Counted from the first letter of the stretch, positions 9,832 to 20,505 are shown. The stretch: DNA of 64,000 bases from Arbacia lixula (GCA_963669155.1 OZ022587.1:22061426-22125425), one strand, 5' to 3'. Translations and numbers: made by a program. The notes: generated by a model not told the origin, from the letters alone.

Positions 9832-11485
9832 TTATTGAGATGCTTTGGGAGACCTTGAGGGAGAAGTGATTGTCACAGGAGGTGTGTTGAGTGACTTCAT
9901 GGATGACAAACTGTCATCACCCAATCCACTGAGCGACAGGTTTAGTGATCCATCACTGGAACCATTCAGAACATCATTTGACAACTTCAACATCTGTGTC
10001 AAACTATCTCCAGAGCGTCTTGGCTCTTCGATGGCACGGCTAGTACTAGGATGCTCTAACTGTGATGGCTGGTCTCGGGGCTCTCGGGGGATGGTAGAAG
10101 GCTGTGGCTGCTGGAACTGTTGTGATTGATGGTCGTGGCTAGTTTGATGAGGCTGCTGAAAATGTGTGGGCTGGTACTGGGTGTATGCAGGTCGCTGGTG
10201 CTGGTGGTATTGAGAGTGCGGCTGATACAGATCATGAGGAGGTGTATACCGATACTGCCCTGGCCTGGGTATAGCGGGTTGGTTGAAGTGGTGATCAGCC
10301 GAGTCGAATGCATTGGGGTTTTGAAGGATGGAGGTAACTTTCCTCATCACTGACTCATACTGGTAGTCGGGAAGGGTTCTCAGGGTATCCGAAACGTAGG
10401 AAATAAATGGATCTCTTGGAGATGACGGTTTATCAGCCACAAGCTGAGACAGCAGCTGACTGTTTGATTTCATACTTTCTCTGATTTCCTTCAAGCATTC
10501 TTCCTCCTCATCATCCTGACGCTTTCTCTTACTGGAACGACCGATGACTGCTTTGTTGTGTACTGCATCCTTACAAACTTTTGCAGCATCCTTTTCTAGG
10601 TTTGATAGCTGATCTTCAGGCTCCTCCTCCCCCTCTTCTCGATCGACTTCCATGACATCGATGGTGAGACTACTCTCGACTGATCCAGCCTCCGAAGCAG
10701 CATCCCCTGCAGCGTCGAGGTTCACTACACGAGACAGCTGTGGGAATAAAATGGGGGGGGGATGTATAGTTTATTGATATGCAAAAGTAAGAAAGGATAA
10801 CACTTAAAATTATTTACGCTTCTAGACAGAGCTACATGTTGAAACATTTTTTAAACTGAATTATCAATAATCATTTAAACCAAAAGGACATAAATTAGTG
10901 ATCCGTATGGCGAGACAGCTGCAAACATTTACAAAACATTATGATACTTACAGATTTTATTGGTGCAGACCCCCTGTGCCTTAGCTCCCCCTCGTAGAAC
11001 GCACACTTCTGGAGCACATATCGTTCCCTATCTGTAAGCTTTTTCGGAGCCTGTCCCGACTTGACGCGGTGAAGTTTAACGTACCAAGTATGCATACCCC
11101 GCCACCATCCCTGTAGATGCTCTGATGTTATCTCAAGCTCAGTGGCTTTTTCTTCCCACAAAGCTTTCTTTCTGTTTGTGTCTTTAAACATCCTACTTCC
11201 CCTTCTCCACAAAAGTTCATTTTCTGCTAACCATTCGAAGGCATTGTCTTCTTGGTCGGGTTTGAGGGTGAAGCTCTTTCGTGGCCTCCTCTCTTTCTTC
11301 TTTTCAGCCTTGTCATCTCTAGGCTGACTTGGACCAGGGACCTCATCGGTGCCAGGGAGGTCTTCTGGAGGTGGACTCGGTGACCTTGGGGATTGTGGAG
11401 GAGGTGGTACTGGTGACGGAGCCCTCTCTCCAACTTTGCTTGTCTTTTGTTTCTTCTTTCCTCTTGATTTGGCTCTTGTTGACAT
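9832..11485 (-). CDS. MADF/BESS-type DNA-binding partner protein of the Harbinger element (two exons)
   Basis: Exon 1 runs from the ATG at 11485 to 10952 (178 codons, phase 0) and is followed by a GTAAGT donor. Exon 2 runs from 10737 to the stop at 9832, preceded by a pyrimidine-rich ATTCCCACAG acceptor. The 214-bp intron joins the frames without a break, giving 479 residues. The order is: basic/Pro-rich N-terminus (5-60, including RGKKKQK); a Myb-related MADF-like domain at about 76-165 with the aromatic positions W85, W93, W110 and W127-W128; an acidic stretch around 205-225; a nuclear localisation-like SSKRKRQ (about 247-253); a BESS-like motif at about 287-318 (DPFISYVSDTLRTLPDY, then VMRKVTSIL); a Q/H/P-rich tail (about 330-412); and a Ser-rich C-terminus. 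MADF and BESS pairs occur in arthropod transcription factors, and Myb/MADF-like second proteins are standard in PIF/Harbinger elements, where they bind the element ends and carry the transposase to the nucleus. The role here is inferred from that. The MADF call is good and the BESS call moderate. Confidence 0.85.
10738..10951 (-). other. Intron of the MADF/BESS-like gene
   Basis: On the minus strand it starts GTAAGTATC and ends ATTCCCACAG, is 214 bp long, lies in phase 0 and contains a G/C homopolymer near the acceptor. Splicing is predicted, not demonstrated. Confidence 0.8.
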
Positions 11486-11542
11486 GCTGCTACTTTCTAC
11501 GATGTTGATAAAGATAATGACGCTGAAAAGGGGAGTGCTCTT

Positions 11543-11550
11543 CTTTTATA
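11543..11550 (-). promoter_or_regulatory. TATA box of the MADF/BESS-like gene
   Basis: TATAAAAG on the minus strand, about 60 bp upstream of the ATG at 11485, mirrors the spacing of the transposase TATA box. It is retained in the deletion derivative. Confidence 0.6.
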
Positions 11551-11569
11551 TGGTCTCGATTCAAATGTA

Positions 11570-11950
11570 TCACATTCGCAATGCGACCGTTGTTTCCGCA
11601 CCACGTGTGCATTGCATTCTCTATGCATACGTAATACTTCCGCAATAATCGTTTAGCATCCTATTTTTGTCCGCAATACATGTGTTATACTTCCGCATTA
11701 CTTTCGTTACATTTTCGCAATGTCTGCAATACATTCCACAATTTTACAAGCAATATCCCTCGTAAAATAGCATTCGCAAGGTAATTCGTTTTTATTCGTG
11801 ATATTTCCGCTTTTAATCGTAATTTGCTCGCTGTACATCTTTTATGTATCCGTAATTTTAAAGCGGATTCTTATTTTTTTTTTCCAAATTTAATGCGGAT
11901 GACAACGAATGACCGAAATTTGTATTCGCAATTCATTCGTAATGCAACTT
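11570..11950. promoter_or_regulatory. Right subterminal motif array
   Basis: Repeated TTCCGCAAT, GTCCGCAAT, TTCGCAATG and GCATACGTAAT-type words (near 11577, 11640, 11671, 11691, 11716, 11768 and 11926) mirror the left subterminal array in content but not order. Confidence 0.6.
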
Positions 11951-11972
11951 CCCCCCAGTGGGACCGGGCCTT

Positions 11973-13222
11973 AAGGCCCGGTCCCAGTGACATTTGGGAT
12001 GGATTGCGCATAAATTGTTGATAAAATTTGATTACAGACGCTAAACATCAGCAATATTCGTAAAGTATGCTGTTTTAAGAAGGTTATTTTCCGCATATGT
12101 CCGTAATCATCCGCAAAGGCACATTTTTCCGTTCCCAGGAGTTTTGGGCTGCCCAAAACTCCTGGGAGCGGAAATCATCCGGTTTATATGCGCAATGCAT
12201 ACGCAATGCACACTCAATGTATGCGCTGAATTTTCGCAGTTATCCTGTAATATCCGCAACGGACATGGGATTGCGGATAAGTAGCGGACTGGGATAGAAT
12301 GCGAAACGAATGCATAGCGTGCCTAATACGACTTTATACCAAGCTATAATAATTTATAAAGAATGCTTACAGACTGGTCACGAATAGTGCGTTTGTATTA
12401 CGAATGTTTCGCGAACAATTTGCGAGTACACAGCAAACATTCATCGTAAACCCAGATTACTATATAAATGTAACAGAAAATGAAATTTGACTGTCATTTT
12501 AAGAACAGTTGTGTAGAATATAGGATGTTGCCATGGATCATCTCGGACATTTGATAGTTGCAGCCATCCAACAACATAACAATGTTCTCTTCCAAGTTCA
12601 ACGTTTGATCCAAATACGAAAAAGAAATCGAAGGAGAAATCAAAGCGCTGTCTGGGTGAGACCTTGGATTGGCAGAAGACTAGATCTGGGCATGTACGAT
12701 AGATTGATGGGGGAGCTGCGTAACATGTTGTTGCTTTCTACAATGTTGATAAAGATAATGACGCTGAAGAGTGGAGTGCTCTTCTTTTATATGGTCTCGA
12801 TTCAAATGTATCACATTCGCAATGCGACCGTTGTTTCCGCACCACGTGCGCATTGCATTCTCTATGCATACGTAATATTTCCGCAATAATTGTTTAGCAT
12901 CCTATTTTTGTCCGCAATGCATGTGTTATACTTCCGCATTACTTTCGTTACATTTTCGCAATGTCCGTAATACATTCCACAATGTTACAAGCAATATCCC
13001 TCGTAAAATAGCATTCGCAAGGTAGTTCGTTTTTATTCGTGATATTTCCGCTTTTAATCGTAATTTGTTCGCTGTACATCTTTTATATATCCGCAATTTT
13101 AAAGCGGATTTTTTTTTTTTTTTTTTTTTTTTTTGCCAAATTTAATGCGGATGACAACGAATGACCGAAATTTGTATTCGCAATTCATGCGTAAATCAAC
13201 TTCCCCCCAGTGGGACCGGGCC
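11973..13222 (+). mobile_element. Internal-deletion derivative of the Harbinger element, abutting its parent type
   Basis: Begins AAGGCCCGGTCCCAGTG and ends CAGTGGGACCGGGCC. 11973-12724 is nearly identical to 5595-6331 (left end through transposase codon 64), and 12725-13222 is nearly identical to 11484-11970 (the minus gene's upstream region through the right end). The middle, equivalent to about 5.15 kb, is missing. Both TATA regions and both subterminal arrays are kept, so it looks mobilisable in trans. A poly-T expansion at 13110-13134 and a 15-19-bp difference near 12490 distinguish it from the large copy. Confidence 0.92.
12533..12724 (+). pseudogene. Truncated Harbinger transposase N-terminus
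   Basis: Encodes the first 64 residues of the transposase (MDHLGHLIVAAIQQH to YDRLMGELRN) with a few substitutions relative to the complete gene. It then runs across the deletion joint into unrelated non-coding sequence. It lacks every catalytic residue. Confidence 0.9.
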
Positions 13223-14040
13223 ATTAACTTTACACAATTTACCCATAACGTGTTCGATGTACACGTGTTGAAATATCTGCTTTACTGATTCATCTGTTTA
13301 TTAAATTATAAAACGCATTATGAAAAAAATTGTTCTATGGAACGAATCATCTCCAAAGTTTGGTAATTACTCATAAAATTGGGATTTCACACACGCATAA
13401 TAACCACATAGATACTGTAACAAAGACTAATACTTTTTTCGTGGTACGAAAAAAGTCGGTTTGAAATTTAACGGCTGAAATTTTGTACATATACAGAAAG
13501 CTTCAACATGCTATATTCTTAGAAATGGTCTTGAATCACACTTTCTTCAATTTACGATCGTGATAGACGATTTCAAATTTTAAGCTTGCAAAAGGGACGG
13601 ACAATCTTTAAGGGGATGAGCCCTTATAACAAAAAAAAAACATTTTGATAATACAGTAATTATATTGAGTCTTTCAATAGGAACTCCTCTCAATTTTTAA
13701 GAATGATGATTAGTGATAATCGGGTATTATAGCGCATTCCTAATACGTATTACTACCCAAAGCCTCTGATTATTACCATGGCTTTAGCCAAGCAGCCAGA
13801 TATGTAGCGCTAGAAGCTAGTTGATCTAATAAGACCAGGGATAGTATATTCCTGCCAGGTACACATTTACTACACCTGGGTTGAGAGGGACAAACATGAA
13901 CAAAACACCTTGTCCAAGGGTGTACGCACCGGGCTGGCGCGTAGATTCAAGATCTCTACGCCACTCTACCACTCTACCACAGTCTTACCACTATGTCCTA
14001 AGTGTGCGGAAAAGTGTCTTGTTTTTTAATTATGAAACTA
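13223..14040. other. No gene seen
   Basis: AT-rich sequence without convincing coding frames, inverted ends or tandem structure. A short self-complementary word pair occurs around 13433-13455 (TTTTTTCGTGGTACGAAAAAA). Confidence 0.4.
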
Positions 14041-14487
14041 TTAAAGGGAGAGTACATACTGAAATTAATTTTCTTTCAATAAAAGCAGTCACATGAAAGA
14101 AACATAATTATTAGTAACAGTTTGATGAACACCCGTTAAAGGATAGGAAAGTTATGATCTTTTAACATAATGATTTTGTGACGTCATGTGCGATATGTTG
14201 CGTACAATTGTGTACAATTTTTTTCGAAAAAATCTTTTTACCCGTGCATTCAATACATCATTAGAAATACGATTTGACACGCACACTTGTATGAAATATT
14301 TAATATATAACTATATTGTACACAACATAATGGGAAGGCACCTCGCACATGACGTCACAAAATTGAAATTTCAGAAGATCATAACTTTTTTATCCTTTCA
14401 CGGATTTTCGTCAAACCTTCACTAATATGTGTCTTTCATGTTTCTGTTTTTACTAAAATCAAGTTATTTTCAGGGTGAACTATCCCT
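14041..14487. mobile_element. Family A foldback element, copy A1
   Basis: TTAA (14041-14044) is followed by AGGGAGAGTACA. The right arm ends GGTGAACTATCCCT. The arms share words such as ACATGAAAGAAACATA, GATCATAACTTT and GTGACGTCA in inverted order over about 140 bp each. The TTAA and AGGG/CCCT ends suggest piggyBac-type mobilisation. Both arms retain TGACGTCA. Confidence 0.75.
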
Positions 14488-14593
14488 GTGTGCATTTTGT
14501 CACTTGCGTCCTTTTTTGTTAAAGGAGGGCAGTATTGTATGTACCGCCATGCGTGCATTCAGCATATCAGTCCCTGGCGCCATCTGCTACCAC

Positions 14594-14732
14594 CAGGGCC
14601 ATGTTGCATATAGGTTTTCAATGATTGCAACTTACTATCAATAGTAACTACTATGGAAACAGGTGCAATAATGAGAGCTCATTGGCTACTGCCCTGGTAG
14701 GTTATAATAATTTAAAACCTATAATGGCCCAG
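14594..14732. mobile_element. Family B short foldback element, copy B1
   Basis: Left end AGGGCCATGTTGCATATAGG with a right end ACCTATAATGGCCC, and an inner TTACTATCAATAGTAA palindrome. About 140 bp, diverged. Confidence 0.55.
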
Positions 14733-14844
14733 CAAAAGCAACTCCTCGGAGCTCGCGTTATTTTGACGTAGATCGATCCGACAGAGCTGGTCTTGTTGTT
14801 GTTTAGAATCATTAGTGTTTTCATTCATACCTCTTTCATCTGAT

Positions 14845-14965
14845 TACTGGCCAGGACTCTGTCCCAAGCAACAATTATCATGAAGTAGAACAACGCCTCG
14901 TGACCTCAGTGATCTACGCTGTTCTCCCCTTATCCTCCGCACACGGGTCATAGCCATAGTGAGGT
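14845..14965. repeat. Duplicated segment, copy 1
   Basis: About 120 bp beginning near TACTGGCCAGGA and running through CAACAATTATCATGAAGTAG and GTGATCTACGCTGTTCT is nearly identical to 42714-42870. The other copy has a small extra insertion. Confidence 0.8.
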
Positions 14966-15190
14966 TACATTGTTTGGATAAGACAAAAATTGTTAATTTT
15001 CTGTTTTTGAAAAGGGAATGGTTTGTTTTATCAAGATGCTTTCATAAGGTCTCCTCGTCTTTATATCTTCTCACTGATGCAACATTTAAACTTGTTCCAT
15101 ATTACTGTTCCTTTATGTACACTGTCACTCGTTGTTAATCTGTAAAATTTGTATCTGAAGAAAGACAAATAAACTTGAAACTTGAACTTG
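14966..15190 (+). mobile_element. LINE-like 3' end fragment
   Basis: Present here but absent from the paralogous segment at 42.87 kb. It ends in AAATAAACTTGAAACTTGAA, a repeated AAACTTG tail of the sort seen at non-LTR retrotransposon 3' ends. No coding portion is recognisable, so the clade is unknown. Confidence 0.45.
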
Positions 15191-15211
15191 ATTAGCCAAC
15201 ATGCAACATCT

Positions 15212-15364
15212 CGGGCCACGTTGCATATAGGTTTTCTATTATTGCAACTTACCATCAATGGAGACCACCATCGTATTATCAAATGAGCTCTTATCATGTT
15301 GCCATGGTAGCTACCATTGATGGTAAGTTACAATGTTTGAAAACTTACTTGCAACATAGCCCTG
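15212..15364. mobile_element. Family B short foldback element, copy B2
   Basis: CGGGCCACGTTGCATATAGG at the left and GCAACATAGCCCTGG-type bases at the right, with internal TTACCATCAATGG and CCATTGATGGTAA arms. About 150 bp. Confidence 0.7.
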
Positions 15365-15881
15365 GTAATGGAAGAATTAAGCACCGTATACGTTGTATGC
15401 AGCAAAACACTCCGCGTTTCATGTAATAAGTGCAACGTTTAAGATGAAGACCTCCTTCTTAATCTCAAATCGAAAAACAATTGTTTAATTTCAAACAATC
15501 TCTCAAAAATTGGCAACTGTGCTAGAACCCGTTCGGTTTCCAGCACTGCACGGTCAATTTTGTCATCCGAACTGAATTTGAAATTTGTTTTCCAAATTAA
15601 GTATTAAAACGAGCGGAAGACATATCAGTTCGTACCTACGAACATAAGAGTGTTTCTGGTGTTCGACAAGTTTTCGTTGCGGTACAAGAAGGATTTCAAA
15701 AAATAGTGATAATAGATTGTTTCTATATACTGCAATGTCATGACATTGATCATAACCAATGTGTACTTGTTTTTAGGTATCGTATCATTGTCATCTAACT
15801 CCTTAACTGCCACTTGTGCTGATTCCTGTCATTGATGCACACAACTCCTATAGAACAGAATCTTGTCTGGCAATGAAAGAG
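15365..15881. other. No gene seen
   Basis: AT-rich DNA with no convincing frame or repeat structure. Confidence 0.4.
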
Positions 15882-15966
15882 TTAAGCCACGCGGTAGCCT
15901 AGTGGATAGTGCTGCTAACCGTGAAGCAGTAGAAGCAGAGTCCAGTTCCGCATGGTCCTCTTTTTC
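15882..15966 (+). mobile_element. tRNA-like SINE head or tRNA pseudogene
   Basis: Contains an A-box-like TAGCCTAGTGGATAGTG and, about 45 bp later, a weak B-box-like GAGTCCAGTTCC, followed by a T-rich stretch. The anticodon arm would have an 8-nt loop, so a functional tRNA is unlikely. Confidence 0.4.
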
Positions 15967-17432
15967 TGTCCTTTATTTCATAACAGATTAGTCGAACAAT
16001 CTCATTACTACGGGGAGAAACAGCAAAACAAAATTTCTATCAAATAGTCCTGTTTGGTGAAAATTAAAAATTATCTCTCCTCTTTTCATTCTTTCTTTTT
16101 CTTTCTCCACCCCATAAGTGGGTCAATTATCCGAAAGAATACAACCACATGGTGTTACCGGAAGTTTTTACTTTTTTTCTAAATAGTATCATCTTAAAAC
16201 TCCGACGATGAACTTGAAAGGCCCTCGCGTAATCCACTGACTTGACTCTTATCGCAGAGGGCGCTCATTACCTGCCCGCTATCCAACGCGACTATCATTT
16301 TCAATGTGTCTGTCACTTGCATTGGCATCAGTGCTACACCACATCATGTTAAATTGAATATCTCGCAGCAAGATTAATATTTCTTCTCCAGAGTTGTGTC
16401 TGTATGCAGGAAATACTGGGCACAATCTAGGAGTACCAATTAGCCACACGTGCAATCGTACAACAAACCCTCTCTAACCTTTAAAATATGTGCGCCAAAT
16501 GTGTTTTGATTCTCAAGTATTACACACAACACAAATGCCATAGATTGTGATTTTGTCTGGCACAAAAACTAAGTTAAGTGTACATACCATTGGATACTTT
16601 TGTACATTTGTTCATACTTGAAATATAATAATGACAATAACATACATGTAATAAGATAAACATTCCCTAGAAACTGCATTGTTTCCTTGCTAGCCCTTTT
16701 CAATTCCTCTATTCTATCCATTTCCCTATTCTTGCGCATTGTTTTGTTTTTTCGTGATGTGCTTTTTCTTCTTTTTTCTTTGTAACTTTTTACATAAAAC
16801 TCTATAATTAATTGATAATGCTTTTTTTACTAAATATTATGATTTTGACATACTAAAAATAATTAATACAGTATAAATTTATGTCGGTATATTCGCAATT
16901 CTTATATTCATTTTATATATTGTAGTGTTGCCTAACCATCTTTGGGGCCTTTTAACTCACAAGCTCTGCTTCTAAGACTGCCCCCCCCCCCACACACACA
17001 CACACACATTCTCTTCAAAGTGTTTATGTCTTGAGTTAGTTAAATCAATTTGTTATTTATGTTATTTAAAATATTTGCCCTCATTACGTCCATTGTTTGT
17101 TTGTTTATTTGAAAATGTGGAAATGAAATATGAATATCTTGTTGTATTCTTATCATCAGATCCAGGAGGGACCGACATTATCGTATCACTGACCCAATGA
17201 CTGATAACTGTTGTTAAGATCATTGTATGATTTCGTCCTTGTTCCCTCGATCGTTCCTGCTCTGTCCCTTGTTTGTCCTTTACCTCATTTCTCCAACGTC
17301 AGTGATAGTCACGTGACAATAACGTGTCATAAAACATCACGCAGTCGTGACATTTAGTCATCAAAAAAGGTTCTTATATACATCCTTCCAGTACCGGGTG
17401 TCAGGTTTAAAGGTAAGAGAGAGTAGTAGATT
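15967..17432. other. No gene seen; AT-rich with minor repeats
   Basis: 16310-16460 is a reversed partial copy of the family J repeat (compare 29915-30165). 16981-17008 is a C-run joined to a CA repeat. Nothing else is recognisable. Confidence 0.45.
16310..16460 (-). repeat. Family J dispersed repeat, partial copy
   Basis: Reverse-complement words such as CACATCATGTTA, GAATATCTCGCAGCAAGAT and CTTCTCCAGA match 30005-30065 in order. Confidence 0.6.
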
Positions 17433-17904
17433 TTAAAGGCATGGTGGCCATTTTGCGAAAGTCATGAAACTCGGTAGGAATCAGCAGTATCATTTCACAA
17501 TAACTTGTATGCAATCTCACAGTCATAGCTTTACGAATATTTTCAGAAAAGGTGAAAAACTATCCTAGTTTATATTTGAACAACAGCGAGCATAGTCTAC
17601 TTTCATAATCGTATTGTCCCCCGTGATTTGGGCATTACAGGTACTCCCATTGAACGCATGCACCGTGGAGCTGACCGATGAGGACCATAGTGCATAGAGG
17701 TCTTCGGTCTCTAGATTATAGGTTTCGGACGACCAGCTTAAAAAACCTCATCAAATTCTAGCCATCACTTTGATTTCGTTTTAATTTCCAGTTTTCTTGC
17801 TGGGGGAGATCTTATACGATGTATCCTTCGATTTTCCGTGTTTTTGCTTATGTTGTTTGTTTGTTTTTGTTTTGTTGACCTGCAAAAGGGACACCCTTCC
17901 TTAA
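17433..17904 (-). mobile_element. Family E TTAA element, copy E1
   Basis: Flanked by TTAA at 17433-17436 and 17901-17904. The ends are diverged inverted forms of a TTTGCA-containing repeat. The interior contains CATTGAACGCATGCAC and GGTTTCGGACGACC, shared with the copies at 23619, 35701 and 52985. Orientation is opposite to E2. Non-coding, about 470 bp. Confidence 0.75.
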
Positions 17905-18014
17905 TCATTACGGGGCACAATAAAGACAGAATCGTTCTACCACGATCAAGTGTCCTGCTCTCCTTTGTTTTTAAGATCACGTGATGTTCAGTAATCGTTT
18001 CAATATTATGCCGT

Positions 18015-18105
18015 TCTTAAAATCTAATATGACTTGAACCCGTGATGAGGTCAGAATAGTTATATTGTGATTTGGGGTCCCGTTCGCTTAACCACACTAT
18101 CCTAT
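18015..18105 (-). mobile_element. tRNA-derived SINE-like remnant
   Basis: On the minus strand, GTGTGGTTAAGCG (A-box-like) is followed about 40 bp later by GGGTTCAAGTCA (B-box-like). The remainder does not fold as a complete tRNA. Confidence 0.35.
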
Positions 18106-18457
18106 CCCCAACCTTTAATCACCTTTGTCTAACTAGGTTGTAAACCATCAAACCACGTGAAACATTAGGTCACCACACTCTTTATTTATTCTTTTGTGCA
18201 TAAGTAATACCATGGACCCTACCACGGTAAAATACACATACCCCATAGAACAGCATTTATCTGCCGCGTTAGGGGTTATTTAAACTTGGTAGAAAGGCAA
18301 CTAGAAAACTGATGGAGCACTACTGCCCTTATCATACACATAACTCCTTTCTTGTACTCATTTCTCCAACGTCAGAGCGCTTGTCAAATTGATCGTGGAG
18401 ATTGATGGCGAGCACACAACTGAGTCATCACACTTATTCACGCCCCTTCCCTACCTT

Positions 18458-18876
18458 TAGTTCACCTTGAAGTTAAGTTGGCTTCAATAAAAGGAGACAC
18501 ATGGAAGAAACATATGAGTGAAGGTTTGATGACAATCCGTCAATGGATAAGAAAGTTGTAATCTTTTACAGTTTTGATTTTGTGACGCCACGTGCCAGGT
18601 GCTCTCCTTTAAGTTGTGTACAGTATATTTTTCACAAAATATACATTTTCTCAAAAAGATATGCATCCTTTTACCTGTGCATTTGGAACATCATTAGACA
18701 TACTTTTTTACTGCATGAAAAAAAATCATTCCCTTATCAAAAAACAAAAAAAGAGCAATTTATTGAATTTTTCTGTGCACAACATGTGAGAAAATTTTCA
18801 ATTTCACTTATACGTTTCTTTAATGTTTCTGCTTTTATAGAAGCGAATTCATCTTGAGGGTGGACTATCCCTTTAA
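18458..18876. mobile_element. Family A foldback element, copy A2
   Basis: The left arm begins with TTCACCTTGAAGTTAAG, and the right arm ends GGTGGACTATCCCTTTAA with TTAA at 18873-18876. The CRE-like core is altered to TGACGCCA in the left arm. Confidence 0.75.
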
Positions 18877-19076
18877 CTGTCTTCGTAACCAAAAATTGAA
18901 CACTGTCTTGTTTTGGGGACAGATCGGGTTAATCATACATGTTCCATAGAAAATGCTGCTCTGTCGGATAGATAAAAAGCAGAAGGGAGAGGGTGTTTTG
19001 GCCACAGCTCTCGAAAGAAGAAAGCCTGTTTCTTAACTGGTGCACTGGATACTAAACCATGGAAAGCGAAGACCAG

Positions 19077-19233
19077 AGCCCTGATGCATAAAACTTACCA
19101 TTAATGGTAACTCTGCCATTAATGGTAACTACCATGGTAACATTGCAGAACAGCCAATCAAATTCAAGGTTTCCATAGAGAGTGCCATTGGCAGCAAAGT
19201 TACCATCAATGGTATGTTTTATGCAAGAGGGTC
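19077..19233. mobile_element. Family B short foldback element, copy B3
   Basis: CCCTGATGCATAAAACTTACC at one end and its near-complement at the other, with ATTAATGGTAA/TTACCATCAAT arms. About 155 bp. Confidence 0.8.
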
Positions 19234-19411
19234 CTGGTAGACCTGTCCTGACGTATATCTAGATGTATCATGAAGACACACAGGACTGAACAGTGACAGC
19301 ATCGTAACAGCGATGCAAGACCGTAGAGTGTGAAGAGCCATCGTAGATTGAGAGTAAGTAAGCTGTCGAATGTACGTTTATTACTGGTGAAGAAATACGA
19401 AGATGGCAAAC

Positions 19412-19580
19412 AAAGGCCGGTATTCTGAAGTCGGTTTTAACAAAGTCGTGTCTAAACTTTAAATCGAGTTTAGTTAGTCCCGACTTAAAGTACCACACGC
19501 TCGTGTCTAACTTTTGAAGTTTGAACCTTTGAAGTTAGAGGGGACTTAGACTCGACTTCGGGTTTAACTTCGACCTTAGA
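19412..19580. mobile_element. Possible foldback element, diverged
   Basis: GGCCGGTATTCTGAAGTCGG at the left is followed by alternating GTCGTGTCTAA and TTAGACTCGACTTC words in both orientations, suggesting a decayed inverted-repeat element. The right boundary is unclear. Confidence 0.4.
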
Positions 19581-19711
19581 TGTTGATAATGTTTGTATAC
19601 ATGTAAGTGACATATCTCACCCTATTTTTAAATTTAGCCCTAAAGCTAGTACTAGGGGTAAAGCCAAGACAAATGGCAAAGCAAAGTCCAACCCTGGTAG
19701 TACAGCCAAAC

Positions 19712-20098
19712 GGCAGGCACCGGAAAATACGCTCATTTTATTTTCAGCGAGGTAGTCGTGACCTTCACTTGACCTCTCGAACCGCGGAAAACGTCTCCTT
19801 TTCAAACTGCGATATCTTCATGAATATATCATATTTTCGTGCGCTTTCTTTTGTAACTGTATGTTGGAGGTCGACATTTACCAAGGGTGAAAAAACATTT
19901 CATTGAAACAGGCAGACAAATATTGCAAATTCGAGATAAATATGTGGTTCTAATACAAATTAAAAAAATTAAAATAAACTCTATATTCCAATGTCAATCG
20001 CAGTTTGAAAAAGAGACCTTTTTCCGCGGTTCGAGAGGTAAAGCGAAGGTCACGACTACCGAGCTGAAAATAAAATCGTGTGTTTTCTGCTGCCTGCG
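19712..20098. mobile_element. Long inverted-repeat element (family H)
   Basis: Arms of about 90 bp (19724-19815 and 19990-20084) pair through TTTTATTTTCAGC, GGTAGTCGTGACCTTC and CCTCTCGAACCGCGGAAAA and their complements, around a spacer of about 175 bp. Non-coding. Confidence 0.75.
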
Positions 20099-20104
20099 GA
20101 CGAA

Positions 20105-20505
20105 TATCGGTTGCGAAGTCCGTATGATTTCTGAAAATTCGCGTCACTTTGAAGACGAATAGCTCAAATGTTTTATTTTTGAGCCCAAACAAAACTGGAA
20201 TCAAATTCTCCGCTGGAGTACCGGCTTTCCAAAGCTGTAACTGGTATTGCCGTTCAATTTGTAGAAGGGTCAGGATCCAGCAAAGGCTGGGAGCTTACGT
20301 ATATATCGGTTGCGAAGTCCGTACGATTTCTAAAATCTCGCGTCACTTTGAAGACGAATAGCTCAAACGTTTTATTTTTGAGCCCAAACAATATTGGAAT
20401 CAGAATCTCCGCTGAAGTATTGGCTTTTTAGAGCCGTAACTGTCGTTGCCGTACAATCCATAGAAGGGTCAGCATCCAGCAAGGTCTGAGAGCTTACATA
20501 TTTCA
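20105..20505. repeat. Tandem duplication, 200-bp unit
   Basis: Units start at 20105 and 20304 (TATCGGTTGCGAAGTCCGTA) and share CGTCACTTTGAAGACGAATA and TTTTATTTTTGAGCCCAAAC. A second-unit substitution pattern indicates moderate age. Confidence 0.85.

Larger units (their letters stand above)
5595..11972 (+). mobile_element. Complete two-gene PIF/Harbinger DNA transposon
   Basis: The element begins AAGGCCCGGTCCCAGTG and ends CACTGGGACCGGGCCTT in perfect inverted form (the last C before the CAGTG motif is part of a C run on the right). It is preceded by TTA. It contains a DDE transposase gene on the plus strand and a MADF/BESS-like gene on the minus strand, converging on a roughly 2.4-kb middle region. 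Both coding frames are uninterrupted. PIF/Harbinger elements characteristically encode a transposase and a Myb/SANT/MADF-type partner and prefer TTA/TAA targets; all of these are visible. The right boundary lies directly against the left end of a second, shortened copy, so no separate target duplication can be read there. Confidence 0.9.

Noticed and set aside
15882-15966. Functional tRNA gene
   Set aside because: A-box and B-box resemblance only; the anticodon loop is 8 nt and the acceptor stem does not pair.
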